DNA of 64,000 nt from the NCBI GenBank assembly GCA_964036275.1, contig CAXIWQ010000464.1:117969-181968 (forward strand), in the 5' to 3' direction. This DNA comes from Litoditis marina (taxonomy: Eukaryota; Nematoda; Chromadorea; Rhabditida; Rhabditidae). Shown here piece by piece: positions 10,891-24,330 of this stretch. The translations under genes and the position numbers were made by a program. Each line of letters opens with the position of its first letter. Positions within the stretch are counted from its first letter, which is position 1. The notes beneath the pieces were generated by a model that searched no databases, had not been told where the DNA came from, and was given only the letters and a program-made list of their open reading frames with translations.

Positions 10891-13099
10891 TTAGGTTTTT
10901 GTAGCTGGGAGCAACAAATTTGATAGCCGTATGAAATGTTCTCTGTAACTGCAAGGCAAAGAGTCAATAACCGCGTTCATTTGTATTTTGTGGCTGTGCG
11001 CCACAGAATATAAAGTCGTATTATGTTTTTGTAGTTGGAAGCAACAGACTTGATAGCCGTATGATTTTTTTTTGTAGCTGCAAGTCAAAATGTCAATAAC
11101 CGCGTTAATTCGTCTTTGTGGCTGTGCGCCACAGAATATATTGTCGTATTAGGTTTTTGTAGCTGGGAGCAACAGATTTGATATCCGTATGAAATGTTCT
11201 CTGTAACTGCGAGGCAAAGAGTCAATAACCGCGTTAATTCGTCTTTTGTGGCTGTGCGCCACAGAATATATAGTCGTATTAGGTTTTTGTAGCTGGGAGC
11301 AACAGACTTGATAGCCGTATGAACTTTTCTCTGTAGCTGCAAGCCAACAAGTCGATAACCGCGATAATTTGTATTTTGTGGCTGTGCGCCACAGAATAGA
11401 TTGTCGTATTAGGTTTTTGTAGCTGGGAGCAACAGATTTGATAGCCGTATGAACTGTTCTCTGTAGCTGCAAGGCAAAGAGTCGATAACCGCGTCAATTC
11501 GTATTTTGTGGCTGTGGGCCACAGAATAGATAGTCGTATCAGGTTTTTGTAGCTGGGAGCAACATACTTGGTAGCCGTATAACCTTTTTCCTGTAGCTGC
11601 ACGGCAAAGAGTCAACAACCGCGTTAATTTGTCTTTTGTGGCTGTGCGCCACAGAATATGAAGTCGTATTAGGTTTTTGTAGCTGGGAGCAACAGACTTG
11701 ATGTCCGTATGAACTTTTTTCTGTAGCTGCAAGGCAAAGAAGTAATAACCGCGTTAATTTGTCTTTTGTGGCTGTGCGCCACAGAATAGATTGTCGTATC
11801 AGGTGTTTGTAGCTGGGAGCAACAGACTTGATAGCCGTATGAACTTTTCTCTGTAGCTGCAAGCCAACAAGTCGATAACCGCGATATTTCGTGTTTTGTG
11901 GCTGTGCGCCACAGAATAGATTGTCGTATTAGGTTTTTGTAGCTGGGAGCAACAGATTTGATAGCCGTATGAACTGTTCTCTGTAGCTGCAAGGCAAAGA
12001 GTCGATAACCGCGTTAATTCGTATTTTGTGGCTGTGCGCCACAGAATAGATAGTCGTATCAGGTTTTTGTAGCTGGAGCAACATACTTGATAGCCGTATA
12101 ACCTTTTTCCTGTAGCTGCACGGCAAAGAGTCAATAACCGCGTTAATTTGTCTTTTGTGGCTGTGCGCCACAGAATATAAAGTCGTATTAGGTTTTTGTA
12201 GCTGGGAGCAACAGACTTGATAGCCGTATGAACTTTTTTCTGTAAGCTGCAAGGCAAAGAGGTAATAACCGCGTTAATTTGTCTTTTGTGGCTGTGCGCC
12301 ACAGAATAGATTGTCGTATTAGGTTTTTGTAGCTGGGAGCAACAGATTTGATAGCCGTATGAACTTTTTTCTGTAGCTGCAAGGCAAAGAGGTAATAACC
12401 GCGTTAATTTGTCTTTTGTGGCTGTGCGCCACAGAATAGATTGTCGTATCAGGTTTTTGTAGCTGGGAGCAACAGACTTGATAGCCGTATGAACTTTTCT
12501 CTGTAGCTGCAAGCCAACAAGTCGATAACCGCGATATTTCGTGTTTTGTGGCTGTGCGCCACAGAATAGATTGTCGTATTATGTTTCTGTAGTTGGAAGC
12601 AACAGACTTGATAGCCGTAAGATTTTTTTTTGTAGCTGCAAGTCAAAATGTCAATAACCGCGTTAATTCGTCTTTGTGGCTGTGCGCCACAGAATAGATT
12701 GTCGTATTAGGTTTTTGTAGCTGGGAGCAACAGATTTGATAGCCGTATGAAATGTTATCTGTAACTGCGAGGCAAAGAGTCAATAACCGCGTTAATTCGT
12801 CTTTTGTGGCTGTGCGCCACAGAATATATAGTCGTATTAGGTTTTTGTAGCTGGGAGCAACAGACTTGATAGCCGTATGAACTGTTCTCTGTAGCTGCAA
12901 GGCAAAGAGTCGATAACCGCGTTAATTCGTATTTTGTGGCTGTGCGCCACAGAATAGATAGTCGTATTAGGTTTTTTTAGCTGGGAGCAACATACTTAAT
13001 AGCCGTATAACCTTTTTCCTGTAGCTGCACGGCAAAGAGTCAATAACCGCGTTAATTTGTCTTTTGTGGGTGTGCGCCACAGAATATAAAATCGTATTA

Positions 13100-13620
13100 G
13101 GTTTTCGTAGCTGGGAGCAACAGACTTGATAGCCGTATGAACTTTTTTCTGTAGCTGCAAGGCAAAGAGGTAATAACCGCGTTAATTTGTCTTTTGTGGC
13201 TGTGCGCCACAGGATATAAAGTCGTATTAGGTTTTTGTAGCCATGAGCAACAGACTTGATAGCCGTATAAACTTTTTTTCTGTAGCTGCAAGGCAAAATG
13301 TCAATAACCGCGTTAATTCGTCTTTGCGGCTGTGCGCCACAGAATAGATTGTCGTATCAGGTTTTTGTAGCTGGGAGCAACAGACTTGATAGCCGTATGA
13401 ACTTTTTTCTGTAGCTGCAAGGCAAAGAGGTAATAACCGCGTTAATTTGTCTTTTGTGGCTGTGCGCCACAGGATATAAAGTCGTATTAGGTTTTTGTAG
13501 CCATGAGCAACAGACTTGATAGCCGTATAAACTTTTTTTCTGTAGCTGCAAGGCAAAGAGGTAATAACCGCGTTAATTTGTCTTTTGTGGCTGTGCGCCA
13601 CAGAATATAAAGTCGTATTA
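13100..13620. repeat. 260 bp (2-monomer) tandem duplication
   Basis: A pair of monomers, one with CTGCAAGGCAAAGAGGTAA and one with GTAGCCATGAGC preceded by CCACAGGATATAAAG, occurs twice in succession. The CCATGAGC markers lie at 13237 and 13497. The GCGGCTG variant lies between the two CCATGAGC monomers. Confidence 0.72.
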
Positions 13621-14522
13621 GGTTTTTGTAGCTGGGAGCAACAGATTTGATAGCCGTATGAAATGTTCTCTGTAACTGCAAGGCAAAGAGTCAATAACCG
13701 CGTTAATTTGTATTTTGTGGCTGTGCGCCACAGAATATAAAGTCGTATTATGTTTTTGTAGTTGGAAGCAACAGACTTGATAGCCGTATGATTTTTTTTT
13801 GTAGCTGCAAGTCAAAATGTCAATAACCGCGTTAATTCGTCTTTGTGGCTGTGCGCCACAGAATAGATTGTCGTATTAGGTTTTTGTAGCTGGGAGCAAC
13901 AGATTTGATAGCCGTATGAAATGTTCTCTGTAACTGCGAGGCAAAGAGTCAATAACCGCGTTAATTCGTCTTTTGTGGCTGTGCGCCACAGAATATATAG
14001 TCGTATTAGGTTTTTGTAGCTGGGAGCAACAGACTTGATAGCCGTATGAACTTTTCTCGGTAGCTGCAAGCCAACAAGTCGATAACCGCGATAATTTGTA
14101 TTTTGTGGCTGTGCGCCACAGAATAGATGGTCGTATTAGGTTTTTGTAGCTGGGAGCAACAGATTTGATAGCCGTATGAACTTTTTTCTGTAGCTGCAAG
14201 GCAAAGAGGTAATAACCGCGTTAATTTGTCTTTTGTGGCTGTGCGCCACAGAATAGATTGTCGTATCAGGTTTTTGTAGCTGGGAGCAACAGACTTGATA
14301 GCCGTATAAACTTTTCTCTGTAGCTGCAAGCCAACAAGTCGATAACCGCGATATTTCGTGTTTTGTGGCTGTGCGCCACAGAATAGATTGTCGTATTATG
14401 TTTCTGTAGTTGGAAGCAACAGACTTGATAGCCGTATGATTTTTTTTGTAGCTGCAAGTCAAAATGTCAATAACCGCGTTAATTCGTCTTTGTGGCTGTG
14501 CGCCACAGAATAGATTGTCGTA

Positions 14523-16861
14523 TCAGGTTTTTGTAGCTGGGAGCAACAGACTTGATAGCCGTATGAACTTTTCTCTGTAGCTGCAAGCCAACAAGTCGAT
14601 AACCGCGATAATTTGTATTTTGTGGCTGTGCGCCACAGAATAGATTGTCGTATTAGGTTTTTCTAGCTGGGAGCAACATACTTGATAGCCATATAAACTT
14701 TTTTCTGTAGCTGCACGGCAAAGAGTCAATAACCGCGTTAATTTGTCTTTTGTGGCTGTGCGCCACAGAATATAAAGTCGTATTAGGTTTTTGTAGCTGG
14801 GAGCAACAGACTTGATAGCCGTATAAACTTTTTTTCTGTAGCTGCAAGGCAAAGAGGTAATAACCGCGTTAATTTGTCTTTTGTGGCTGTGCGCCACAGA
14901 ATATAAAGTCGTATTAGGTTTTTGTAGCTGGGAGCAACAGATTTGATAGCCGTATGAAATGTTCTCTGTAACTGCAAGGCAAAGAGTCAATAACCGCGTT
15001 CATTTGTATTTTGTGGCTGTGCGCCACAGAATATAAAGTCGTATTATGTTTTTGTAGTTGGAAGCAACAGACTTGATAGCCGTATGATTTTTTTTTGTAG
15101 CTGCAAGTCAAAATGTCAATAACCGCGTTAATTCGTCTTTGTGGCTGTGCGCCACAGAATATATTGTCGTATTAGGTTTTTGTAGCTGGGAGCAACAGAT
15201 TTGATATCCGTATGAAATGTTCTCTGTAACTGCGAGGCAAAGAGTCAATAACCGCGTTAATTCGTCTTTTGTGGCTGTGCGCCACAGAATATATAGTCGT
15301 ATTAGGTTTTTGTAGCTGGGAGCAACAGACTTGATAGCCGTATGAACTTTTCTCTGTAGCTGCAAGCCAACAAGTCGATAACCGCGATAATTTGTATTTT
15401 GTGGCTGTGCGCCACAGAATAGATTGTCGTATTAGGTTTTTGTAGCTGGGAGCAACAGATTTGATAGCCGTATGAACTGTTCTCTGTAGCTGCAAGGCAA
15501 AGAGTCGATAACCGCGTCAATTCGTATTTTGTGGCTGTGGGCCACAGAATAGATAGTCGTATCAGGTTTTTGTAGCTGGGAGCAACATACTTGGTAGCCG
15601 TATAACCTTTTTCCTGTAGCTGCACGGCAAAGAGTCAACAACCGCGTTAATTTGTCTTTTGTGGCTGTGCGCCACAGAATATAAAGTCGTATTAGGTTTT
15701 TGTAGCTGGGAGCAACAGACTTGATAGCCGTATGAACTTTTCTCTGTAGCTGCAAGCCAACAAGTCGATAACCGCGATAATTTGTATTTTGTGGCTGTGC
15801 GCCACAGAATAGATTGTCGTATTAGGTTTTTCTAGCTGGGAGCAACATACTTGATAGCCATATAAACTTTTTTCTGTAGCTGCACGGCAAAGAGTCAATA
15901 ACCGCGTTAATTTGTCTTTTGTGGCTGTGCGCCACAGAATATAAAGTCGTATTAGGTTTTTGTAGCTGGGAGCAACAGACTTGATAGCCGTATAAACTTT
16001 TTTTCTGTAGCTGCAAGGCAAAGAGGTAATAACCGCGTTAATTTGTCTTTTGTGGCTGTGCGCCACAGAATATAAAGTCGTATTAGGTTTTTGTAGCTGG
16101 GAGCAACAGATTTGATAGCCGTATGAAATGTTCTCTGTAACTGCAAGGCAAAGAGTCAATAACCGCGTTCATTTGTATTTTGTGGCTGTGCGCCACAGAA
16201 TATAAAGTCGTATTATGTTTTTGTAGTTGGAAGCAACAGACTTGATAGCCGTATGATTTTTTTTTGTAGCTGCAAGTCAAAATGTCAATAACCGCGTTAA
16301 TTCGTCTTTGTGGCTGTGCGCCACAGAATATATTGTCGTATTAGGTTTTTGTAGCTGGGAGCAACAGATTTGATATCCGTATGAAATGTTCTCTGTAACT
16401 GCGAGGCAAAGAGTCAATAACCGCGTTAATTCGTCTTTTGTGGCTGTGCGCCACAGAATATATAGTCGTATTAGGTTTTTGTAGCTGGGAGCAACAGACT
16501 TGATAGCCGTATGAACTTTTCTCTGTAGCTGCAAGCCAACAAGTCGATAACCGCGATAATTTGTATTTTGTGGCTGTGCGCCACAGAATAGATTGTCGTA
16601 TTAGGTTTTTGTAGCTGGGAGCAACAGATTTGATAGCCGTATGACTGTTCTCTGTAGCTGCAAGGCAAAGAGTCGATAACCGCGTCAATTCGTATTTTGT
16701 GGCTGTGGGCCACAGAATAGATAGTCGTATCAGGTTTTTGTAGCTGGGAGCAACATACTTGGTAGCCGTATAACCTTTTTCCTGTAGCTGCACGGCAAAG
16801 AGTCAACAACCGCGTTAATTTGTCTTTTGTGGCTGTGCGCCACAGAATATAAAGTCGTATT
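14523..16861. repeat. 1169 bp (9-monomer) tandem duplication
   Basis: The series at about 14523-15691 returns at about 15692-16861. The GATATCCG monomer, the GTGGGCCACAG loop variant and the ACATACTTGGTAGCC monomer (near 15588 and 16757) are all displaced by 1169 bp. Copy 2 has a private 1 bp deletion (GTATGACTGTTC near 16642). Confidence 0.78.
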
Positions 16862-17639
16862 AGGTTTTTGTAGCTGGGAGCAACAGACTTGATGGCCGTA
16901 TGAACTTTTTTCTGTAGCTGCAAGGCAAAGAAGTAATAACCGCGTTAATTTGTCTTTTGTGGCTGTGCGCCACAGAATAGATTGTCGTATCAGGTTTTTG
17001 TAGCTGGGAGCAACAGACTTGATAGCCGTATGAACTTTTCTCTGTAGCTGCAAGCCAACAAGTCGATAACCGCGATATTTCGTGTTTTGTGGCTGTGCGC
17101 CACAGAATAGATTGTCGTATTAGGTTTTTGTAGCTGGGAGCAACAGATTTGATAGCCGTATGAACTGTTCTCTGTAGCTGCAAGGCAAAGAGTCGATAAC
17201 CGCGTTAATTCGTATTTTGTGGCTGTGCGCCACAGAATAGATAGTCGTATCAGGTTTTTGTAGCTGGGAGCAACATACTTGATAGCCGTATAACCTTTTT
17301 CCTGTAGCTGCACGGCAAAGAGTCAATAACCGCGTTAATTTGTCTTTTGTGGCTGTGCGCCACAGAATATAAAGTCGTATTAGGTTTTTGTAGCTGGGAG
17401 CAACAGACTTGATAGCCGTATGAACTTTTTTCTGTAGCTGCAAGGCAAAGAGGTAATAACCGCGTTAATTTGTCTTTTGTGGCTGTGCGCCACAGAATAG
17501 ATTGTCGTATTAGGTTTTTGTAGCTGGGAGCAACAGATTTGATAGCCGTATGAACTTTTTTCTGTAGCTGCAAGGCAAAGAGGTAATAACCGCGTTAATT
17601 TGTCTTTTGTGGCTGTGCGCCACAGAATAGATTGTCGTA

Positions 17640-19390
17640 TCAGGTTTTTGTAGCTGGGAGCAACAGACTTGATAGCCGTATGAACTTTTCTCTGTAGCTG
17701 CAAGCCAACAAGTCGATAACCGCGATATTTCGTGTTTTGTGGCTGTGCGCCACAGAATAGATTGTCGTATTATGTTTCTGTAGTTGGAAGCAACAGACTT
17801 GATAGCCGTAAGATTTTTTTTTGTAGCTGCAAGTCAAAATGTCAATAACCGCGTTAATTCGTCTTTGTGGCTGTGCGCCACAGAATAGATTGTCGTATTA
17901 GGTTTTTGTAGCTGGGAGCAACATATTTGATAGCCGTATGAAATGTTATCTGTAACTGCGAGGCAAAGAGTCAATAACCGCGTTAATTCGTCTTTTGTGG
18001 CTGTGCGCCACAGAATATATAGTCGTATTAGGTTTTTGTAGCTGGGAGCAACAGACTTGATAGCCGTATGAACTGTTCTCTGTAGCTGCAAGGCAAAGAG
18101 TCGATAACCGCGTTAATTCGTATTTTGTGGCTGTGCGCCACAGAATAGATAGTCGTATTAGGTTTTTTTAGCTGGGAGCAACATACTTAATAGCCGTATA
18201 ACCTTTTTCCTGTAGCTGCACGGCAAAGAGTCAATAACCGCGTTAATTTGTCTTTTGTGGGTGTGCGCCACAGAATATAAAATCGTATTAGGTTTTCGTA
18301 GCTGGGAGCAACAGACTTGATAGCCGTATGAATTTTTTTCTGTAGCTGCAAGGCAAAGAGGTAATAACCGCGTTAATTTGTCTGTTGTGGCTGTGCGCCA
18401 CAGAATAGATTGTCGTATCAGGTTTTTGTAGCTGGGAGCAACAGACTTGATAGCCGTATCAACTTTTCTCTGTAGCTGCAAGGCAAAGAGTCGATAACCG
18501 CGTTATATCGTATTTTGTGGCTGTGTGCCACAGAATAGATAGTTGTATTGGGTTTTTCTAGCTGGGAGCAACATACTTGATAGCCATATAAACTTTTTTC
18601 TGTAGCTGCAAGCCAAAGAGTCGATAACCGAGTAAATTCGTATTTGGTGGCTGTGCGCCACAGAATAGATTGTCGTATTAGGTTTTTGTAGCTGGGAGCA
18701 ACAGATTTGATAGCCGTATGAAATGTTCTCTGTAACTGCAAGGCAAAGAGGTAATAACCGCGTTAATTTGTCTTTTGTGGCTGTGCGCCACAGAATATAA
18801 AGTCGTATTAGGTTTTTGTAGCCATGAGCAACAGACTTGATAGCCGTATAAACTTTTTTTCTGTAGCTGCACGGCAAAGAGTCAATAACCGCGTGAAATC
18901 TTTTGTGGCTGTGCGCCACAGAATATAAAGTCGTATTAGGTTTTTGTAGCTGGGAGCAACAGACTTGATAGCCGTATAAACTTTTTTCTGTAGCTGCAAA
19001 GCAAACAGTCGATAACCGCGTTAATTCGTATTTTGTGGCTGTGCGCCACAGAATAGATAGTCGTATTAGGTTTTTGTAGCTGGAAGCAACAGATTTGATA
19101 GCCGTATGAAATGTTCTCTGTAACTGCGAGGCAAAGAGTCAATAACCGCGTTAATTTGTCTTTTGTGGGTGTGCGCCACAGAATATAAAATCGTATTAGG
19201 TTTTCGTAGCTGGGAGCAACAGACTTGATAGCCGTATGAATTTTTTTCTGTAGCTGCAAGGCAAAGAGGTAATAACCGCGTTAATTTGTCTGTTGTGGCT
19301 GTGCGCCACAGAATAGATTGTCGTATCGGGTTTTTGTAGCTGGGAGCAACAGACTTGATAGCCGTATGAACTTTTCTCTGTAGCTGCAAG
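17640..19390. repeat. HOR segment repeated 8050 bp downstream
   Basis: This run of monomers reappears at about 25690-27440 with a constant shift of 8049-8050 bp. Shared markers include AAATGTTATCTG (near 17944 and 25995), TTTAGCTGGGAGC with ACTTAATAGCC (near 18170 and 26218), GTGGGTGTGCGCC (near 18260 and 26308), GTAAATTCGTATTTGG (near 18634 and 26684) and GCGTGAAATC (18891 and 26941). Related copies of part of the run also occur near 12450-13300 and 24130-25300. Confidence 0.75.
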
Positions 19391-19455
19391 GCAAAGAGTC
19401 GATAACCGCGTTATATCGTATTTTGTGGCTGTGCGCCACAGGATATAAAGTCGTA

Positions 19456-22400
19456 TTAGGTTTTTGTAGCCATGAGCAACAGACTTGATAGCCGTATAAA
19501 CTTTTTTCTGTAGCTGCAAGGCAAAGAGTCGATAACCGCGTTATATCGTATTTTGTGGCTGTGTGCCACAGAATAGATAGTTGTATTGGGTTTTTCTAGC
19601 TGGGAACAACATACTTGATAGCCATATAAACTTTTTTCTGTAGCTGCACGGCAAAGAGTCAATAACCGCGTTAATTTGTCTTTTGTGGCTGTGCGCCACA
19701 GAATATAAAGTCGTATTAGGTTTTTGTAGCTGGGAGCAACAGACTTGATAGCCGTATAAACTTTTTTTCTGTAGCTGCAAGGCAAAGAGGTAATAACCGC
19801 GTTAATTTGTCTTTTGTGGCTGTGCGCCACAGAATATAAAGTCGTATTAGGTTTTTGTAGCTGGGAGCAACAGATTTGATAGCCGTATGAAATGTTCTCT
19901 GTAACTGCAAGGCAAAGAGTCAATAACCGCGTTAATTTGTATTTTGTGGCTGTGCGCCACAGAATATAAAGTCGTATTATGTTTTTGTAGTTGGAAGCAA
20001 CAGACTTGATAGCCGTATGATTTTTTTTTGTAGCTGCAAGTCAAAATGTCAATAACCGCGTTAATTCGTCTTTGTGGCTGTGCGCCACAGAATAGATTGT
20101 CGTATTAGGTTTTTGTAGCTGGGAGCAACAGATTTGATAGCCGTATGAAATGTTCTCTGTAACTGCGAGGCAAAGAGTCAATAACCGCGTTAATTCGTCT
20201 TTTGTGGCTGTGCGCCACAGAATATATAGTCGTATTAGGTTTTTGTAGCTGGGAGCAACAGACTTGATAGCCGTATGAACTTTTCTCGGTAGCTGCAAGC
20301 CAACAAGTCGATAACCGCGATAATTTGTATTTTGTGGCTGTGCGCCACAGAATAGATGGTCGTATTAGGTTTTTGTAGCTGGGAGCAACAGATTTGATAG
20401 CCGTATGAACTTTTTTCTGTAGCTGCAAGGCAAAGAGGTAATAACCGCGTTAATTTGTCTTTTGTGGCTGTGCGCCACAGAATAGATTGTCGTATCAGGT
20501 TTTTGTAGCTGGGAGCAACAGACTTGATAGCCGTATAAACTTTTCTCTGTAGCTGCAAGCCAACAAGTCGATAACCGCGATATTTCGTGTTTTGTGGCTG
20601 TGCGCCACAGAATAGATTGTCGTATTATGTTTCTGTAGTTGGAAGCAACAGACTTGATAGCCGTATGATTTTTTTTGTAGCTGCAAGTCAAAATGTCAAT
20701 AACCGCGTTAATTCGTCTTTGTGGCTGTGCGCCACAGAATAGATTGTCGTATCAGGTTTTTGTAGCTGGGAGCAACAGACTTGATAGCCGTATGAACTTT
20801 TCTCTGTAGCTGCAAGCCAACAAGTCGATAACCGCGATAATTTGTATTTTGTGGCTGTGCGCCACAGAATAGATTGTCGTATTAGGTTTTTCTAGCTGGG
20901 AGCAACATACTTGATAGCCATATAAACTTTTTTCTGTAGCTGCACGGCAAAGAGTCAATAACCGCGTTAATTTGTCTTTTGTGGCTGTGCGCCACAGAAT
21001 ATAAAGTCGTATTAGGTTTTTGTAGCTGGGAGCAACAGACTTGATAGCCGTATAAACTTTTTTTCTGTAGCTGCAAGGCAAAGAGGTAATAACCGCGTTA
21101 ATTTGTCTTTTGTGGCTGTGCGCCACAGAATATAAAGTCGTATTAGGTTTTTGTAGCTGGGAGCAACAGATTTGATAGCCGTATGAAATGTTCTCTGTAA
21201 CTGCAAGGCAAAGAGTCAATAACCGCGTTCATTTGTATTTTGTGGCTGTGCGCCACAGAATATAAAGTCGTATTATGTTTTTGTAGTTGGAAGCAACAGA
21301 CTTGATAGCCGTATGATTTTTTTTTTGTAGCTGCAAGTCAAAATGTCAATAACCGCGTTAATTCGTCTTTGTGGCTGTGCGCCACAGAATATATTGTCGT
21401 ATTAGGTTTTTGTAGCTGGGAGCAACAGATTTGATATCCGTATGAAATGTTCTCTGTAACTGCGAGGCAAAGAGTCAATAACCGCGTTAATTCGTCTTTT
21501 GTGGCTGTGCGCCACAGAATATATAGTCGTATTAGGTTTTTGTAGCTGGGAGCAACAGACTTGATAGCCGTATGAACTTTTCTCTGTAGCTGCAAGCCAA
21601 CAAGTCGATAACCGCGATAATTTGTATTTTGTGGCTGTGCGCCACAGAATAGATTGTCGTATTAGGTTTTTGTAGCTGGGAGCAACAGATTTGATAGCCG
21701 TATGAACTGTTCTCTGTAGCTGCAAGGCAAAGAGTCGATAACCGCGTCAATTCGTATTTTGTGGCTGTGGGCCACAGAATAGATAGTCGTATCAGGTTTT
21801 TGTAGCTGGGAGCAACATACTTGGTAGCCGTATAACCTTTTTCCTGTAGCTGCACGGCAAAGAGTCAACAACCGCGTTAATTTGTCTTTTGTGGCTGTGC
21901 GCCACAGAATATAAAGTCGTATTAGGTTTTTGTAGCTGGGAGCAACAGACTTGATGGCCGTATGAACTTTTTTCTGTAGCTGCAAGGCAAAGAAGTAATA
22001 ACCGCGTTAATTTGTCTTTTGTGGCTGTGCGCCACAGAATAGATTGTCGTATCAGGTTTTTGTAGCTGGGAGCAACAGACTTGATAGCCGTATGAACTTT
22101 TCTCTGTAGCTGCAAGCCAACAAGTCGATAACCGCGATATTTCGTGTTTTGTGGCTGTGCGCCACAGAATAGATTGTCGTATTAGGTTTTTGTAGCTGGG
22201 AGCAACAGATTTGATAGCCGTATGAACTGTTCTCTGTAGCTGCAAGGCAAAGAGTCGATAACCGCGTTAATTCGTATTTTGTGGCTGTGCGCCACAGAAT
22301 AGATAGTCGTATCAGGTTTTTGTAGCTGGGAGCAACATACTTGATAGCCGTATAACCTTTTTCCTGTAGCTGCACGGCAAAGAGTCAATAACCGCGTTAA

Positions 22401-24330
22401 TTTGTCTTTTGTGGCTGTGCGCCACAGAATATAAAGTCGTATTAGGTTTTTGTAGCTGGGAGCAACAGACTTGATAGCCGTATGAACTTTTTTCTGTAGC
22501 TGCAAGGCAAAGAGGTAATAACCGCGTTAATTTGTCTTTTGTGGCTGTGCGCCACAGAATAGATTGTCGTATTAGGTTTTTGTAGCTGGGAGCAACAGAT
22601 TTGATAGCCGTATGAACTTTTTTCTGTAGCTGCAAGGCAAAGAGGTAATAACCGCGTTAATTTGTCTTTTGTGGCTGTGCGCCACAGAATAGATTGTCGT
22701 ATCAGGTTTTTGTAGCTGGGAGCAACAGACTTGATAGCCGTATGAACTTTTCTCTGTAGCTGCAAGCCAACAAGTCGATAACCGCGATATTTCGTGTTTT
22801 GTGGCTGTGCGCCACAGAATAGATTGTCGTATTATGTTTCTGTAGTTGGAAGCAACAGACTTGATAGCCGTAAGATTTTTTTTTGTAGCTGCAAGTCAAA
22901 ATGTCAATAACCGCGTTAATTCGTCTTTTGTGGCTGTGCGCCACAGAATATATAGTCGTATTAGGTTTTTGTAGCTGGGAGCAACAGACTTGATAGCCGT
23001 ATGAACTTTTCTCTGTAGCTGCAAGCCAACAAGTCGATAACCGCGATAATTTGTATTTTGTGGCTGTGCGCCACAGAATAGATTGTCGTATTAGGTTTTT
23101 GTAGCTGGGAGCAACAGATTTGATAGCCGTATGAACTGTTCTCTGTAGCTGCAAGGCAAAGAGTCGATAACCGCGTCAATTCGTATTTTGTGGCTGTGGG
23201 CCACAGAATAGATAGTCGTATCAGGTTTTTGTAGCTGGGAGCAACATACTTGGTAGCCGTATAACCTTTTTCCTGTAGCTGCACGGCAAAGAGTCAACAA
23301 CCGCGTTAATTTGTCTTTTGTGGCTGTGCGCCACAGAATATAAAGTCGTATTAGGTTTTTGTAGCTGGGAGCAACAGACTTGATGGCCGTATGAACTTTT
23401 TTCTGTAGCTGCAAGGCAAAGAAGTAATAACCGCGTTAATTTGTCTTTTGTGGCTGTGCGCCACAGAATAGATTGTCGTATCAGGTTTTTGTAGCTGGGA
23501 GCAACAGACTTGATAGCCGTATCAACTTTTCTCTGTAGCTGCAAGGCAAAGAGTCGATAACCGCGTTATATCGTATTTTGTGGCTGTGTGCCACAGAATA
23601 GATAGTTGTATTGGGTTTTTCTAGCTGGGAGCAACATACTTGATAGCCATATAAACTTTTTTCTGTAGCTGCAAGCCAAAGAGTCGATAACCGAGTAAAT
23701 TCGTATTTGGTGGCTGTGCGCCACAGAATAGATTGTCGTATTAGGTTTTTGTAGCTGGGAGCAACAGATTTGATAGCCGTATGAAATGTTCTCTGTAACT
23801 GCAAGGCAAAGAGTCAATAACCGCGTTAATTTGTCTTTTGTGGCTGTGCGCCACAGAATATAAAGTCGTATTAGGTTTTTGTAGCTGGGAGCAACAGACT
23901 TGATAGCCGTATGAACTTTTTTCTGTAGCTGCAAGGCAAAGAGGTAATAACCGCGTTAATTTGTCTTTTGTGGCTGTGCGCCACAGAATAGATTGTCGTA
24001 TTAGGTTTTTGTAGCTGGGAGCAACAGATTTGATAGCCGTATGAACTTTTTTCTGTAGCTGCAAGGCAAAGAGGTAATAACCGCGTTAATTTGTCTTTTG
24101 TGGCTGTGCGCCACAGAATAGATTGTCGTATCAGGTTTTTGTAGCTGGGAGCAACAGACTTGATAGCCGTATGAACTTTTCTCTGTAGCTGCAAGCCAAC
24201 AAGTCGATAACCGCGATATTTCGTGTTTTGTGGCTGTGCGCCACAGAATAGATTGTCGTATTATGTTTCTGTAGTTGGAAGCAACAGACTTGATAGCCGT
24301 AAGATTTTTTTTTGTAGCTGCAAGTCAAAA
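19456..24330. repeat. Family A HOR copy with an internal 1429 bp (11-monomer) duplication
   Basis: The block begins with the same monomer series as about 13227 (shift 6229 bp; markers at 14523/20752 and 15302/21532). Inside it, the series starting near 21532 restarts near 22961, a shift of 1429 bp, with the GTGGGCCACAG and ACTTGGTAGCC monomers repeated in order. The restart follows directly on an AAGTCAAAATG monomer near 22900, an order not seen upstream, which marks the recombination junction. Confidence 0.7.

Larger units (their letters stand above)
3885..12320. repeat. Family A HOR, 4024 bp period (31 monomers), with expanded second copy
   Basis: Markers at 3885-5180 recur 4024-4025 bp downstream (CTAGCTGGGAACAAC near 4033 and 8057). 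Markers at 5180-7000 recur 5320 bp downstream at 10500-12320 (ACATACTTGGTAGCC near 6245 and 11565; GATGGCCG-type monomer near 6380 and 11700). The extra 1295 bp is explained by the internal duplication annotated at 8300-10890. This is the same monomer order as the 2983 bp HOR with eight more monomers. Confidence 0.78.
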
